This document shows positions 52,620-62,960 of a stretch of 64,000 nucleotides of DNA, in pieces; positions within the stretch are counted from its first letter, which is position 1; each line of letters opens with the position of its first letter. A model generated the notes under the pieces. It had not been told where the DNA came from and did not search any database. It saw only the letters and a program-made list of their open reading frames with translations. Source of the stretch: Fragum whitleyi (lineage: Eukaryota; Mollusca; Bivalvia; Cardiida; Cardiidae). The stretch is from the NCBI GenBank assembly GCA_948146395.1, contig OX411555.1:42679725-42743724 (forward strand), written 5' to 3'. The position numbers were made by a program, and so were the translations under genes.

Positions 52620-53885
52620 ACAAAATATCAACCCCTTCAAGATCAAAATTTGTCTGCAACATCCAAATTCTTCTCTGCAGCAAGTAAAATAATCTTTTCC
52701 ACAGTAGATGAAATATTTTCCTTTCAGCAAGATCAATTATTTTCTTTACTACATTATCAAAATATCTCTTGGGAACACAATAAAAGCTTTCCTAAGAGAC
52801 ATGATCCAGATTTTTACCCGCAGTTAATTCAGAGATTTTTCTTCCGAGAAAGAGTCATATTTTTCTTCGCAGTACATCAAAGTTTTCTCCGGTGCAAACT
52901 GAAAAAAATCGTAACTAGTCCAATTTTCTTTCCCAACAGGTAAGATAAAATCCTATGAAATAAGTTCAGTTTTTTTCTATTGATTTTTTTCTTTGTAGTA
53001 ATTAAAAAAATCTCCAGCGATATAATTTCTTTTTTTCTTTGCAACAAGTTCAAATTTCTTCCCAATTCGATTTTCAAGAAGAACATTGTTTCGCTCGAGG
53101 GGAAAATTATTTGCAACGAGATCATTTCTTTTTCCGCAGCAAGAAATAGATTGAAGTTTTTTATTCAATTAGATCAAAATTTTCCTCTCCAACAAGGTCG
53201 AAATTTTTCTGCAACATCCAAGTTCTTCTCTGAAGCGTGTCCAATTTAATTTCCAAAATGCAAGATAAAAAGCTTTTCTTTCCAGTAAGATCTTTTTTTT
53301 TTAAAGCAATATCAAAATTTCTCTCGGGAACACAATAAAAGTAATTCCTACGCGACAAGATCCTAATTTTCATCCACAGTATGATAAGAGATTTTCTCTT
53401 TAGGAAGATCCAGATTTTCGCAGCAGTAGACCCAAAACTTTTCCTTCGTGCCGAGGGCAAAATTTTTTCTCCCTGACGATTTTTTTCTCATCCGCTGCAA
53501 GAGCAAATCTTTCCCCATTGCAGAGAGGCAACAAGAATTATCCGCAGCATAATCAAGATTTTCCTTTGAAGTTAGATCAGAATATCCCCCCCTCCTCTTT
53601 AGATCATTTTTCCGCGAGATCGTGGAGATTTTTTCTCATGACCAAAAGTATTTTGCGGCAAGTTTGGACATTTTTCACTGCGGTAATAAAATCGAAGTGT
53701 TTCTCTTTAGTAAGGTTAAAAATTTTCTCCGCAAGATCCAAATTCATCTCAAAGGCAAATTCTTCCTTTTTCTTCACAGTAAGTTCAAAATTTTCCTCCA
53801 CGGCAAGATCTAAATTTCTCCTTGCAGTAAGATCAAAACTTACCTTTCCAGCATGAAAAAAATTGTCCACAGTAAGAACAACTTT
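52620..53885 (+). repeat. Degenerate short-period array F, block 6
   Basis: Best-preserved part at 53690-53880: AGTTCAAAATTTTCCTCCAC, GGCAAGATCTAAATTTCTCC and TTGCAGTAAGATCAAAACTT, spacing about 24 bp. On the minus strand 53604-53870 this stays open for 88 codons as an approximate 8-residue repeat with D/E-L/F core (NLDLAVEEN FELTVKKKEE). No start context or partner exon, so not called as a gene. Confidence 0.55.
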
Positions 53886-54095
53886 TTGCTCCCCTGAACA
53901 GATTCAAGTGGAGTGTATGTAGTGACGGGTCGTCCGTCGTTAGTACGTGCGTCTGTGTGTAAAGTTTTCATTTAAACATCTTCTCCTCTGAAACAACTTG
54001 GCAGAATTTCACTGAAATGATCATCACGACATAGTCTTTCGATTTCTATGTAAAATTTGATCGGGTTGAAAATACGGGCACGGGTACGGGCTTCC
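53886..54095 (+). repeat. Family C fragment
   Basis: GGGTCGTCCGTCGTTAGTAC GTGCGTCTGTGTGTAAAG, then TTTAAACATCTTCTCCTCTG AAACAACTTGGC. One partial unit. Confidence 0.45.
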
Positions 54096-55009
54096 GTGTC
54101 ACCAAAAATGGCGCCCAATGGTGAAATATAAAAACAAGAGAGCCTGAGACAGCTTTACTGACTCTTTGACAAGCCTATGTATTGATAGTGCTATTCAAGA
54201 TATAACACGAAAATGGTTTCATGAAAATATATATCCATAAATGAAAGAGGGGTGGTATCGATAAGAAAATTTACTTAAAGGCCGAATGACAAAGTTACGT
54301 TCATGGTCACATGAGAAATACTTTGTTTAAGTTTCATGACAGTCCATGCATGAATGAAGAAGTTGTGTAAACAATGAATAATAAATTTGACAGAAAGTCC
54401 CTTTTCCGATGAAATGTATCTATAAACAAAAGAAGAGTTTTGTTAACAAGAAACTAACATTAAGGCCTTTTTCCGTGACTTGGTATATCACTAAATGGCA
54501 AGATGAATGTGGCCTATGTCACATTATGAGAAATATTCAGTCAAGTTTCTATAAAAATCTGTGTATAAATGAAGGAGTAGAGTGAACAATTGATATTCAT
54601 TATTATTATTATCAAAGAGTATGTCATGATGCAGCATGTAACAATATTGCTACAAATATACATAGTTACTGGAAATGGAATATTCTGTGAAAGTTTCACA
54701 TGAATGTATCCGTTAATGTAAAGAGGAGTTTTGTTTTAAGAGGTTTATATTACGGCCCCCTTCTCTATGATGCAGTATAAAATCACAAGACAACATAAAT
54801 ATGCACATAGTCACATGATGTAGAAAAGAGGATTTTCTAATAAAAATTTGAGTAGGCTCCTTTTCCCATGACGCTTGACGGATCTGACCAATTTTCGAAA
54901 GGAAAGATTCTTGTGATCGTCCAATAATTCTAGCCAAGTTCTAAGACAATATGGTTAAACACTGTGGACTCTAGAGCGTTAACAAGCAAAAGTTAACGAA
55001 ATAACGGAC
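54096..55009. repeat. Decayed tandem array K
   Basis: Units of roughly 140-180 bp share CATTAAGGCCTTTTTCCGTG / TTACGGCCCCCTTCTCTATG, GAGAAATA.TTC/TTTG and TCTATAAA.AAA.GAAGAG. Similarity is low and the unit limits are uncertain. No gene. Confidence 0.35.
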
Positions 55010-55017
55010 AGAAAAAA

Positions 55018-55175
55018 CCTTTATCTCAATAGCTCTCCTGACCTTCGGTCAGTGTTCGATCCCCGTCGGCGGCATTCATTCTTCATTCATTCCGCATATT
55101 TGTCTCTCACCAATGGGTCGATAAATCGTAGACGTATGTGGGATAGCAGCTGGACAAACAAAAACCCTCGGTCAG
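55018..55175 (+). mobile_element. SINE family X, partial
   Basis: TCGGTCAGTGTTCGATCCCC GTCGGCGGCATTCATTC carries the B box and matches the complete copy at 62048-62325 read in reverse (GGCGGCACTCATTC, CAATGGGTTGATAATC against CAATGGGTCGATAAATCG). Confidence 0.55.
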
Positions 55176-55194
55176 TGGACTAGTTCTTTATGCA

Positions 55195-55835
55195 TAAACG
55201 AGCTAAAAAAAGGATTTCGTGTAGTACAAGAAACACCCCGGGTATAATTCTAACTGCAAATAAGGAATAAAAAAGATTTCGTATAGAACAAGGATCTCCC
55301 CGACACCAAATTTCTTTTCACAGAAAACTTTGATATTATCAAATGATAAAAAAATCACAATGAATAAAAACAAATGCACAGAGAATTTACAAAGTGATGT
55401 CTCGTAAAATAGGAAACGTTCCTGGACTATTTTTGTATGCATATACGAGCTCAAATGTGAATAATCTAGGACTAAATAAATGTGCATATACGAGCTAAAA
55501 AAAAATTATATAGGATAAGAAAAGAACTCACAAAACGTTTTTGCAAAGGATAAGAAAAACCCCGGGTCTTTATTCAATTGAACATAAAGCTCACAAAACG
55601 ATTTCGCTTGGAAGAAGAAACAGCTCGGGACTTATCTTATAAGCTTATACGAATTTATTAAATATTTCCGCTAAGGATAAGAAACTAACCGGGACTTAAT
55701 TCAATTGAACATAGAACTTACAAAACCCTTTCTCTTGGAAGAAGAAACGGCCCGGGACTAAATTTTATAAGTAAATATGAAGTCGTAAAACAATTTCGTA
55801 AAGGAGAAGAAACGACCCAGGAATTTATTCACGCC
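55195..55835 (+). repeat. Tandem array L
   Basis: Alternating units of about 60-65 bp: AGGATAAGAAA, CCCGGGTCTTTATTCAATTG AACATAAAGCTCACAAAACG ATTTCGCTTGGAAGAAGAAA and CGGGACTTATCTTATAAG. At least five units; no gene. Confidence 0.5.
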
Positions 55836-56294
55836 AGATGGTATTTCGAGCTTGTCCGAGATTTTATCCAGAGAATCAAATGTTACAACTTATCATCAGG
55901 TTGATAAGGCTATAACTTTGGCATCCAATGTGTCCACTAGTTCTTTTCCCCTAAATTTGACTGACCTACTTTTTGACACAAGTTGATCCAAGTTACAACT
56001 TGTCCGAGGTTTTACCAAGACATAACTTCTGACCAATTTTCGGGCTAAAACTCAAAATATGCCTGTGATTGATTGTAGGACACGTGGTTCTTAGGTAAGG
56101 AAAGGAAAAGGTCTAACAAAAATTTAAAAAACAAAAGACTTTGACCTTGTCCATTGTGACCAAAAAAACAATAGGTTACTTCCTTGGGTCATAAGCAACA
56201 TTTGCATGGAGTTTCACTACTCTAGGTCACTTGGTTCTCGAGTTAGAGACCGAAAACGGATATTGAAGAAAGGCTAATTTTGACCTTAAACCTA
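55836..56294. other. Spacer with possible decayed repeat
   Basis: GGTCATAAGCAACATTTGCATGGAGTTTC.. and GGTCATGGGCAACAGTAGTACAAAGTCC (56891) are similar, so this stretch and 56850-57000 may be copies of one repeat on either side of array M. Confidence 0.35.
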
Positions 56295-56745
56295 CCTGTA
56301 CGAAAAATTCCACCCGTAAAAGAGGCGTAAAATAGACGTAATTATCAAGCGGATTCCTTCTCATTTTACGCTTGGAAGCTGGTTGAAACTTATTTTAGCA
56401 ATGAGGCGGAAACCAAGCGTAAAATAGACGGAATTTTAGGCGAATTATGTTAATTAAGCGTAATTTTTTTACAGGCGTAATCACTTGCTAGCAGAAAAAC
56501 CAGGCGGAATTATTAAGCAGACTCCGTCTAGCTTTCCGCTTGTAATAGCAATGAGGCGGAAACCAAGCGTAAAATAGACGTAATTTGAGGCGAATTATGT
56601 TAATTAAGCGGAATATTTCTACAGGCGTAAATGTTTGTAGTTGAAAAACCTGGCGGAATTGACTAGCGGATTACGTCTCATTTTCCGCTAGTGCGCTGGT
56701 AAGGAACCAGGCGGAAACCAAACATACATGAGACAGAATTTTAGT
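56295..56745 (+). repeat. Tandem array M rich in GGCGTAA/AGGCGGAA
   Basis: Two to three units of about 165 bp: GCAATGAGGCGGAAACCAAG CGTAAAATAGACG, GGCGAATTATGTTAATTAAG CG and ACAGGCGTAA..GAAAAACC.GGCGGAATTA. Within a unit the core (A/G)GCG(T/G)AA is itself repeated on both strands, so the unit folds back partly. Confidence 0.5.
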
Positions 56746-56849
56746 TAAAAGTGAATGTATAATTGGTTGGATTCTACAATAATATCTCAATTCTTAACAA
56801 TAGATCCCTCACAAACAAAGATTCCCCACCAGCGCTTTGTTCAATTTCT

Positions 56850-57150
56850 GCAGAAGGTTCCTTGACAAAGTGACCTTGACCAATATGGCACTGCCCTGGG
56901 TCATGGGCAACAGTAGTACAAAGTCCATTATTCAAGGACACTTTGTTCCTATGTTAGAGCACGGTAACAACAAAGGTCTAAGAAGGTATGTCAGACAAAC
57001 AGGGTGAAACCAATATTCCCCTTTCTACTTTGTAGGTTGGGGCAATAATAAAGAAATAAAATGGCAGACAGCCAGACTTGGTAAAACAATATGCCCCCTA
57101 TCTTATTGATGTGGGAGCACAAAAATGTCTTTTAACTCAAGTCTCTTGTT
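56850..57150 (-). repeat. Decayed family A end
   Basis: TGACCTTGACC at 56873, then AGACAGCCAGACTTGGTAAA ACAATATGCCCCCTATCTTA and GATGTGGGAGCACAAAAA at 57070-57125 match the family A head in reverse. Much of the middle is lost. Confidence 0.45.
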
Positions 57151-57159
57151 TTCAAGCCC

Positions 57160-57530
57160 CTGAGTAATGAAAACATTGTGTGAACATAGCAATTTCTCCT
57201 TTTCCCTACATACTAGGTACATGTGATAATATTTCAGAGTACAATCGCTTTGAATTCTAGCTTCTTTGGAATTTACCTAAATGAACAATTACTCTATTCA
57301 TTCCAAAATCAGGGTTCAACCCTTTTTTGCCTGTGGCATGCTGGACCTTTATGTCCTAAATCTTACAGTATCTCCCTGATAATAACAAGTCCTTGATGGA
57401 GACTATATTCATTCATGAACACTTGAATAATTATTCTAGTATAAGGAAAATAGTGAGTGAATAGAAGAAAATGCATATAACAAGCAATAACTTATTTTCT
57501 CACAATGTTTTCCTCAGTGGAATGAAACTC
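57160..57530. repeat. Two diverged hairpin cores
   Basis: AAAACATTGTGTGAACATAG CAATTTCTCCTTTTCC (57168) and GGAAAATAGTGAGTGAATAG AAGAAAATGC..AAGCAATAAC TTATTTTCTCACAATGTTTT (57447-57512) resemble the P1 core in opposite orientations. They may be the two ends of one decayed element. Confidence 0.4.
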
Positions 57531-57549
57531 TATGAGTTGAAAAGAAACA

Positions 57550-58260
57550 ATTAAAATTACATGATTTGGTAAACAAGAGCACAGCATGCCAGTACCTACA
57601 ATCAGCTGCAAATGCTAGATGATGAAAAAATCTAAGAAAAAAGGGGCATAACTCTTACAAAAAAGATGCTATAATTATACCACTTGATAGTCTTGGTAGC
57701 TATTGTGATAGTGAACACATGCCAAATTTCAAGTTCATATCTTCATTAACAAGAGATTACCAAGGTTTAAGTTTGCCAGTTGCCAACACATACGCCAATA
57801 CAAATGCAAACAACACAAATGTGATGATAATACCTTGATGTTTTGGTGTTAAACAGCCGAGCTGAAAATCTTGGACAAGTACTATAGGCCTGAAGAGCCT
57901 TTGACATGGTGGTTACTACCAATCCTCCAAAAGATCTACAGGTCCTAGGACAAGTTTTAAATATTGATCACTGAAAATCCATAGTTACGTGCCAGGAGCA
58001 CTGCTATACACAAGCCCAATTTTTACATTGACCTTAGAGCTATAGATCAAAATTTTATTTGAATGGCACAATTACTCCGACTTTAGATCTGCATTTTTTT
58101 TTAAATCTTTACCCTATTTTGTGTGTGCTCAAAGGGAATGAATTGATGAAACATTTCGAATGAGTACCCACAACACAGTATTTGATGAATAATATAAATT
58201 TTCATTTTGAAAGGGAAATCACTAGCTCTGTTGGCGTCAATGCTTGGCTAGATGATCCAG
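57550..58260. repeat. Dispersed repeat and spacer
   Basis: AACAAGAGCACAGCATGCCA, AAAAAGGGGCATAACTCTTA and TTGATAGTCTTGGTAGCTAT recur in part at 44740-44800 and 58550-58600. At 58136-58190 AATGAGTACCCACAACACAG is H1 text. No gene. Confidence 0.4.
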
Positions 58261-58267
58261 ATAAAAA

Positions 58268-58550
58268 CAAGATGTGTTTGTGAAACACGAATGCCCCCGT
58301 AAGGGCATTTTTTTTCAAAGTTTGACCTTGACAGATGACCTTGACCTTGTCACATGACCTTTACTTTGGTACAAGCCGATGCGGATCATTGAGATCTATC
58401 ATCATGCCAAATATTAGCTTTGTATCTTGAATAGGCTTGAAGATATTGGCAAGGTTAAGTTTTTAGGTTAAGTTTTCGGACAGACAGATGGACAGACAGA
58501 CATGAGTAAAACAATATGCCCCTGGTCTCTCGATGCTGGTGCATAAAAAC
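58268..58550 (-). repeat. Family A pearl/HINE-like element
   Basis: Tail AACAAGATGTGTTTGTGAAA CACGAATGCCCCCG at 58268, one unit (CTTGACAGATGACCTTGACC, AGCTTTGTATCTTGAATAGG), GGACAGACAGATGG microsatellite and the head ATGCCCCTGGTCTCTCGATG at 58516. Complete but short. Confidence 0.65.
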
Positions 58551-58841
58551 TCAGTAAAAAGGGGCAAATCACACAGTTTTTCCACAGTACATATAGTGAA
58601 CACATATGGAAAATTTCAAGCAGATCTCTATACAATTGTATTTTAAATAATGACAGAGATACAATGACAGCATGATGAAAAACTTCAATTTTTATATTCT
58701 AGAACAGCCAAGCAAAAAGGAATGACAACTTTCACATAAGAAGAAGGATAAATTGATACATTATGTAATAGTACTTTAAAAAATTTTCAAATTTCTTTAT
58801 TTTCAGTCAACAAATTATTCTTGATATTCATCCATTTCTGT

Positions 58842-58934
58842 TCAGTGAATCCTCTCTGTAAATTCCTCATCTATTTCAACCATTTTTATCCAGAATGTAA
58901 AATGACCATCAAGCCAGACTGGAATTGACATATT
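58842..58934 (-). CDS. Possible terminal exon of an unrecognised minus-strand gene
   Basis: On the minus strand GTTTTATTTTTCAG|AATATG is a strong acceptor. From it the frame reads NMSIPVWLDGHFTFWIKMVE and a further ten residues to a TGA at 58842. I do not recognise the sequence. There is no confirmed upstream exon in compatible phase, so it may be a relic or chance. Confidence 0.2.
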   Translation of the reverse strand, partial: NMSIPVWLDGHFTFWIKMVEIDEEFTERIH

Positions 58935-59679
58935 CTGAAAAATAAAACAAATAATCATCACATTACTTGGCCAAAAACTATACAACTTTTTTGCATTCTC
59001 TAATGAGATTTTTTTTAAACTATAGCTTGACATTAAAGTTTTCATTTTGTATGTTCATAAAAGATAATATAAATAAGTTGTAAATAACAACTTATTAATT
59101 TCATTTTTTATGTTCCACATCTATTTATATTCTAGATTTAGTCCACAACTGATTTTCTTTTGAAAACCAGAAAAGTTTAAGTTCTTGGTAAAATTTCTTG
59201 CCAGAAATTTTAATTTCTCATTTCATTTGGCTAAATGAGATATCTTTGCACATGACATTCTGAACCAGAATTATCGCTGCAAGGGTTATTTAGCAGTTTA
59301 TCTTTTTGTAAATCTGTGATCTTTGACAATCCCGAATTGAGTAACCATATGATTTCTACACACTTTCGTCTCAAATATTTACTAAACCTAATTCCAAATA
59401 CTTAAAGCGTGAAAAAACTTTAACCTAATTCACTGTATGATTTGTATAAGGCAAAAAGTATCAAAACAATGTATTGAGGATGTTGAGTAAATTTTTTTGT
59501 GTTGAAAATATTGGGTGTGTTGCACAAAGTTTCATCTATGTGTCCTACCTGAAATATTCTATGGGGCAAACTCAAGCCTCAGCAAATTGGTTGTTACAAT
59601 ACAGGGAAAAAATCAATGATATGGTAATTTGAAAAAAAAATGCACCCAATGATTTTAAGTGAAATGGATTTGTAAATAC

Positions 59680-59903
59680 CTTTCATACATACTTGATGCA
59701 ATCTTGTTAGTTTTCATAACCCATCTCCTCTCAGTACTGATGATAAGTAGCTTATTTTGTTGATCTTTTGATCCCTGAAAGTCCTTAAATCAGGTCTTCT
59801 GCCCCAAACTGTTTGGTTAGATGATAGGCTGCCTTCTCAAGGCCTCTTTTAACAGTTAATCAGTCCAGCATAATTCTAATAGGTTCAGGAGGACAAACTT
59901 TGT
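59680..59903 (-). pseudogene. Broken exon-like segment, minus strand
   Basis: Bordered by CTAATTTCCAG|ACAAAG and GAAAG|GTATTT. One frame gives KVCPPEPIRIMLD, a TGA, then LTVKRGLEKAAYHLTKQFGA; a second frame continues with FKDFQGSKDQQNKLLIISTE and ends at the donor. One stop and one frameshift interrupt it as read. Composition looks protein-like, but the family is unknown. It lies 0.75 kb upstream of the exon candidate at 58842. Confidence 0.25.
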
Positions 59904-60025
59904 CTGGAAATTAGAAATAATGCTTGTAAGTGGTCAATACAGTAAATACACACTTCGAAAATTCATTCATATATTAATGTGATTGCTTGAAAAATTATTT
60001 TAACTTATATTGTGAATAGAATGCA

Positions 60026-61030
60026 CAGTGCTCTCAATAAGCGGACATCAACAAAATGTACGTCCAAAATTTCAGAAATTACAACAAGAAAATCAAGACT
60101 CTTTTACGTAAAAAAAACGTCTAAGATTCAAGAAAAACGCCCTGTTATTTGACCCTGGTCCTTTGATAGGCCTTTTGAAACAAATGAAATTCAAAGCAGG
60201 GGAATATTCCTAAGATCAAACGGAATTCATACAGATCTGACTGATAAATTTCAAAATATTGCTTTGTAAGTGTCTAGAATAGATCTACGGGTAATTTATT
60301 CGAAGTGAAAAAAGGCGCTACCGGAAATAAATACCGAAAGGTCAATTGACTACCCTTGTCTAAAAACGGCATCCTCGAAGAATACAAAAAATCCCAATTA
60401 CGTCATTTAAAAGTTGACTCCATCAAAATGTCTGACGAGAGATTTGAAAAGGACAGAGTCATTTCTTGCCTTAGTTTTCAGATAATTCAGCATAAGTTTA
60501 AATATATTAATAAGTTTTATAAGGTTCAACTGCCAGAACAATTTTTTGCACACTACCCGTAGAATGTTCATCACCCTTGGAATGACAGGGGGGGGGGGGG
60601 ATAAAGCTGTTTTATATCGAAGGATATCAAAACATTGTAACTAAAATTTGGGTTAGCAGCATTTCCTAGGTCCTTTACGCAAGAAACATCTACAGAGCAA
60701 TTCCAAATAGAAACTTCAGTTCCTCATATTAGTTTCCAAAATTTATATAAAGATTTAAAGGGTGATTCAGAGCAACCAAAGTTTGTACCTACAGCCAAAA
60801 GTTAAAGCTATAAGTTTTAACCCTTGGAAGTTTATATATAAAGACCAACCAAGAATAATGGACTTTGGGAACAATTAAACTTATTCTAACAAGGAAAGGA
60901 GCATTTACAAAGTGTAGGAAAGGGAGGTATTTGGAGAGGGGTGGAATTCCTTAGTTTGTGTAAAAAAAATCCTAAAAATCCAACATAGAATTACAAAGAT
61001 TCCTGATTTTGGCCCTTATTGAGAGCACTG
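60026..61030. mobile_element. hAT-like non-autonomous element, 1,005 bp
   Basis: Ends CAGTGCTCTCAATAAG (60026) and its reverse complement CTTATTGAGAGCACTG (61030), 16 bp perfect. Flanks TAGAATGCA and TACAATAT are only partly alike. The plus frame 60356-60562 inside (MSDERFEKDRVISC) is not a recognised transposase part. Confidence 0.55.
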
Positions 61031-61265
61031 TACAATATACTCTTAAAAATAGTTGCTGAAATTTGACATAGGGTCGAAAATTCATTGGTACGAATCTACA
61101 AAAATTAAAACAATTTGATATATCCATTTCATATAATTCTAAAGTCTATACCTTTGGAGTAACAAGGTTAAATCTGGGTTTAATAATATTTGGAATTATG
61201 AATTTTGGCTTAATTCATTAAAACCATGGAATTATTTTCAATTTTTGCATTCCGAAGAACTCGCT

Positions 61266-61740
61266 ATTTCCCAGATAGCACAAAGTGGTTGGGCCAACGT
61301 TGGCCCAACGGAGTGACATCCGTTGGGCCAACGTCGGCATAAGCGGTTGGCCCAACGTCATTTTGTCCGTCAGGCCAACGTTGGTTCAACGGAGGAAAAA
61401 ACTGCGACGTTGGGCCAACCTTGGTTCAACGTTGGCTGAATGATGGGCCAAAGTTGGGTTAGTGGTGACACAAGCAATGCGTTGGGCCAACGTTGGTTCA
61501 CTGGCTGGAGAACGTTGGTATTAAGTTGGCTGATGGTCGGATCTATATCAGTTTTGGCTATCAGACCCATGTGGGTAATAGGTGTAAAAATGCAGCGTTG
61601 AGCCGACTTGGTTCAACGTTGGCTGAACGTTGGGCCGACGTTGGATAGATGGTGGCACAAGCAAATGGAAAGGCCAACGTTAGTTTTTCGTTGGTTCACT
61701 GTCTGGTGAACGTTGGTATTAAGTTGGCATATGAATTTAC
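61266..61740. repeat. Palindromic minisatellite of CCAACGTTGG units
   Basis: GTTGGGCCAACGTTGGTTCAACG-like words are repeated at least a dozen times with irregular spacing; CCAACGTTGG and GTTGGGCCAAC are self-complementary. A higher-order duplication is visible (GGTGACACAAGCAATGCGTT against GGTGGCACAAGCAAATGGAA; CTGGAGAACGTTGGTATTAA against CTGGTGAACGTTGGTATTAA, about 215 bp apart). Confidence 0.6.
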
Positions 61741-62047
61741 ATAAATTAAAATAAGTAGATTTACATACTGTTGACACTGACCGGCATGCTCGGTGGATTT
61801 CAATTCATAGAAATGTAGGCGCGTAATCGAAATATCCGTGTGCGGGTTTGGAGGTGTCAAAATGTCGTAAGTACAGATTGGTTTATACTCTATTTAGGTC
61901 ATTTTGGTAGAAAAACAATTAATATTGGGCCCATTTTCCTGTGTTTTTCGATGGAACAACCCCATTTTGGAAAGGCCCGGAACCTTCCTCAGAATTTACA
62001 ATTATCCTTTGAAACTTTCAAGGAAATCCGATAATATTTCTGAACTT
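61741..62047. other. Spacer without recognised gene
   Basis: CCCATTTTCC..GTTTTTCGATGGAACAACCCCATTTTGG and TACAATTATCCTTTGAAACT recur at 62340-62400 (CCCATTTTGGAATTG, TACAATTATCCTGTGAACGT), so a short repeat flanks the SINE at 62048-62325, which probably inserted into it. Confidence 0.35.
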
Positions 62048-62325
62048 TGTTAGAATAGGGTTTAACGACGCTTTTTACAATCTTAAATTCATATGGCAGA
62101 GCCGTGGAACACCTAACAAAGGATTCCTGGTATTTCTAACATCAATACAACCTTTACTCCCTTTTCTAGTCATTTTCAGCAAATGTTACATAGGCCTATG
62201 ATTATCAACCCATTGATAGTAGACACATAGTCGGAAAGAATGAGTGCCGCCGTCAGGAATCGAACCAAGGACCTGAAGATTGACAATCCGACGCGCTACC
62301 AATGGACTAAGACTGCGGCCCCTTT
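62048..62325 (-). mobile_element. tRNA-derived SINE family X, complete
   Basis: On the minus strand from 62322: GGCCGCAGTCTTAGTCCATT GGTAGCGCGTCGG (A box TAGTCCATTGG) and CCTTGGTTCGATTCCTGACG (perfect B box GGTTCGATTCC), then a body of about 200 bp ending TTAAACC / GTTTAACGACGC. The tRNA-like part is intact enough for RNA polymerase III, but the body shows it is a SINE. Copies: 10577-10795 and 55018-55175. Confidence 0.7.
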
Positions 62326-62721
62326 TCTGACAAACTAGTCCCATTTTGGAATTGAAGTTTTGCTTATGACCTTACAATTATCCTGTGAACGTTTCAAGGA
62401 TATCCTATAAGATTAGTGAAGTATATCGCGTAAACAAAAATCTTTTACGGACAGACAGACGAGAAACACGCCATTGCATTAGTCAGTAAAGCTTAAAGCA
62501 CTTCCAGCAAGCGCCAACGCTCGGTCGCAGGAACATGACAATGTAAGAAATCTAAGTCGAAAAAGATTCATAATTGTTACAAAAATGCTGCAAGAGCTTT
62601 GCCTCTTGATGAGAACAATGAAGACATCGCGTTTGATATCAGGGTGATGACAATATATAGACTTTTTCTTCCTTAACAGTCGATCCAAAAATAAGTTGCA
62701 TGTACTCTTTCATTGAGCTAC

Positions 62722-62825
62722 CAGTATATTGATTACAAAGCGACGCGATTCTGACTGTATAGCTACCGATCCTTGGCTAGATGTTGGTTCTAAATCTGAG
62801 GGACTAGGATGTGAATTGATGGTCA
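62722..62825 (-). CDS. Possible exon B of an unrecognised minus-strand gene
   Basis: Acceptor TTATTTCTTCAG|TGACC, donor ACTG|GTAGCT. It reads, after two bases completing a codon, TINSHPSPSDLEPTSSQGSV and a further 14 residues, open throughout. Its entry phase fits exon A at 62961-63015. No family recognised. Confidence 0.22.
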
Positions 62826-62960
62826 CTGAAGAAATAATATGCCCACGATTTACAAATCGGAAAACTTTGCGGTTTGAGAATACTCAAAACAGAATCCGGC
62901 GACTTTCAGATTACTGCACAAGTGTGTGTAAGAATGGGATGTTAATTATTCACAAAACAC

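Noticed and set aside
53604..53870. Coiled-coil-like protein on the minus strand
   Set aside because: Product of array F periodicity; no start, splice context or expression evidence.
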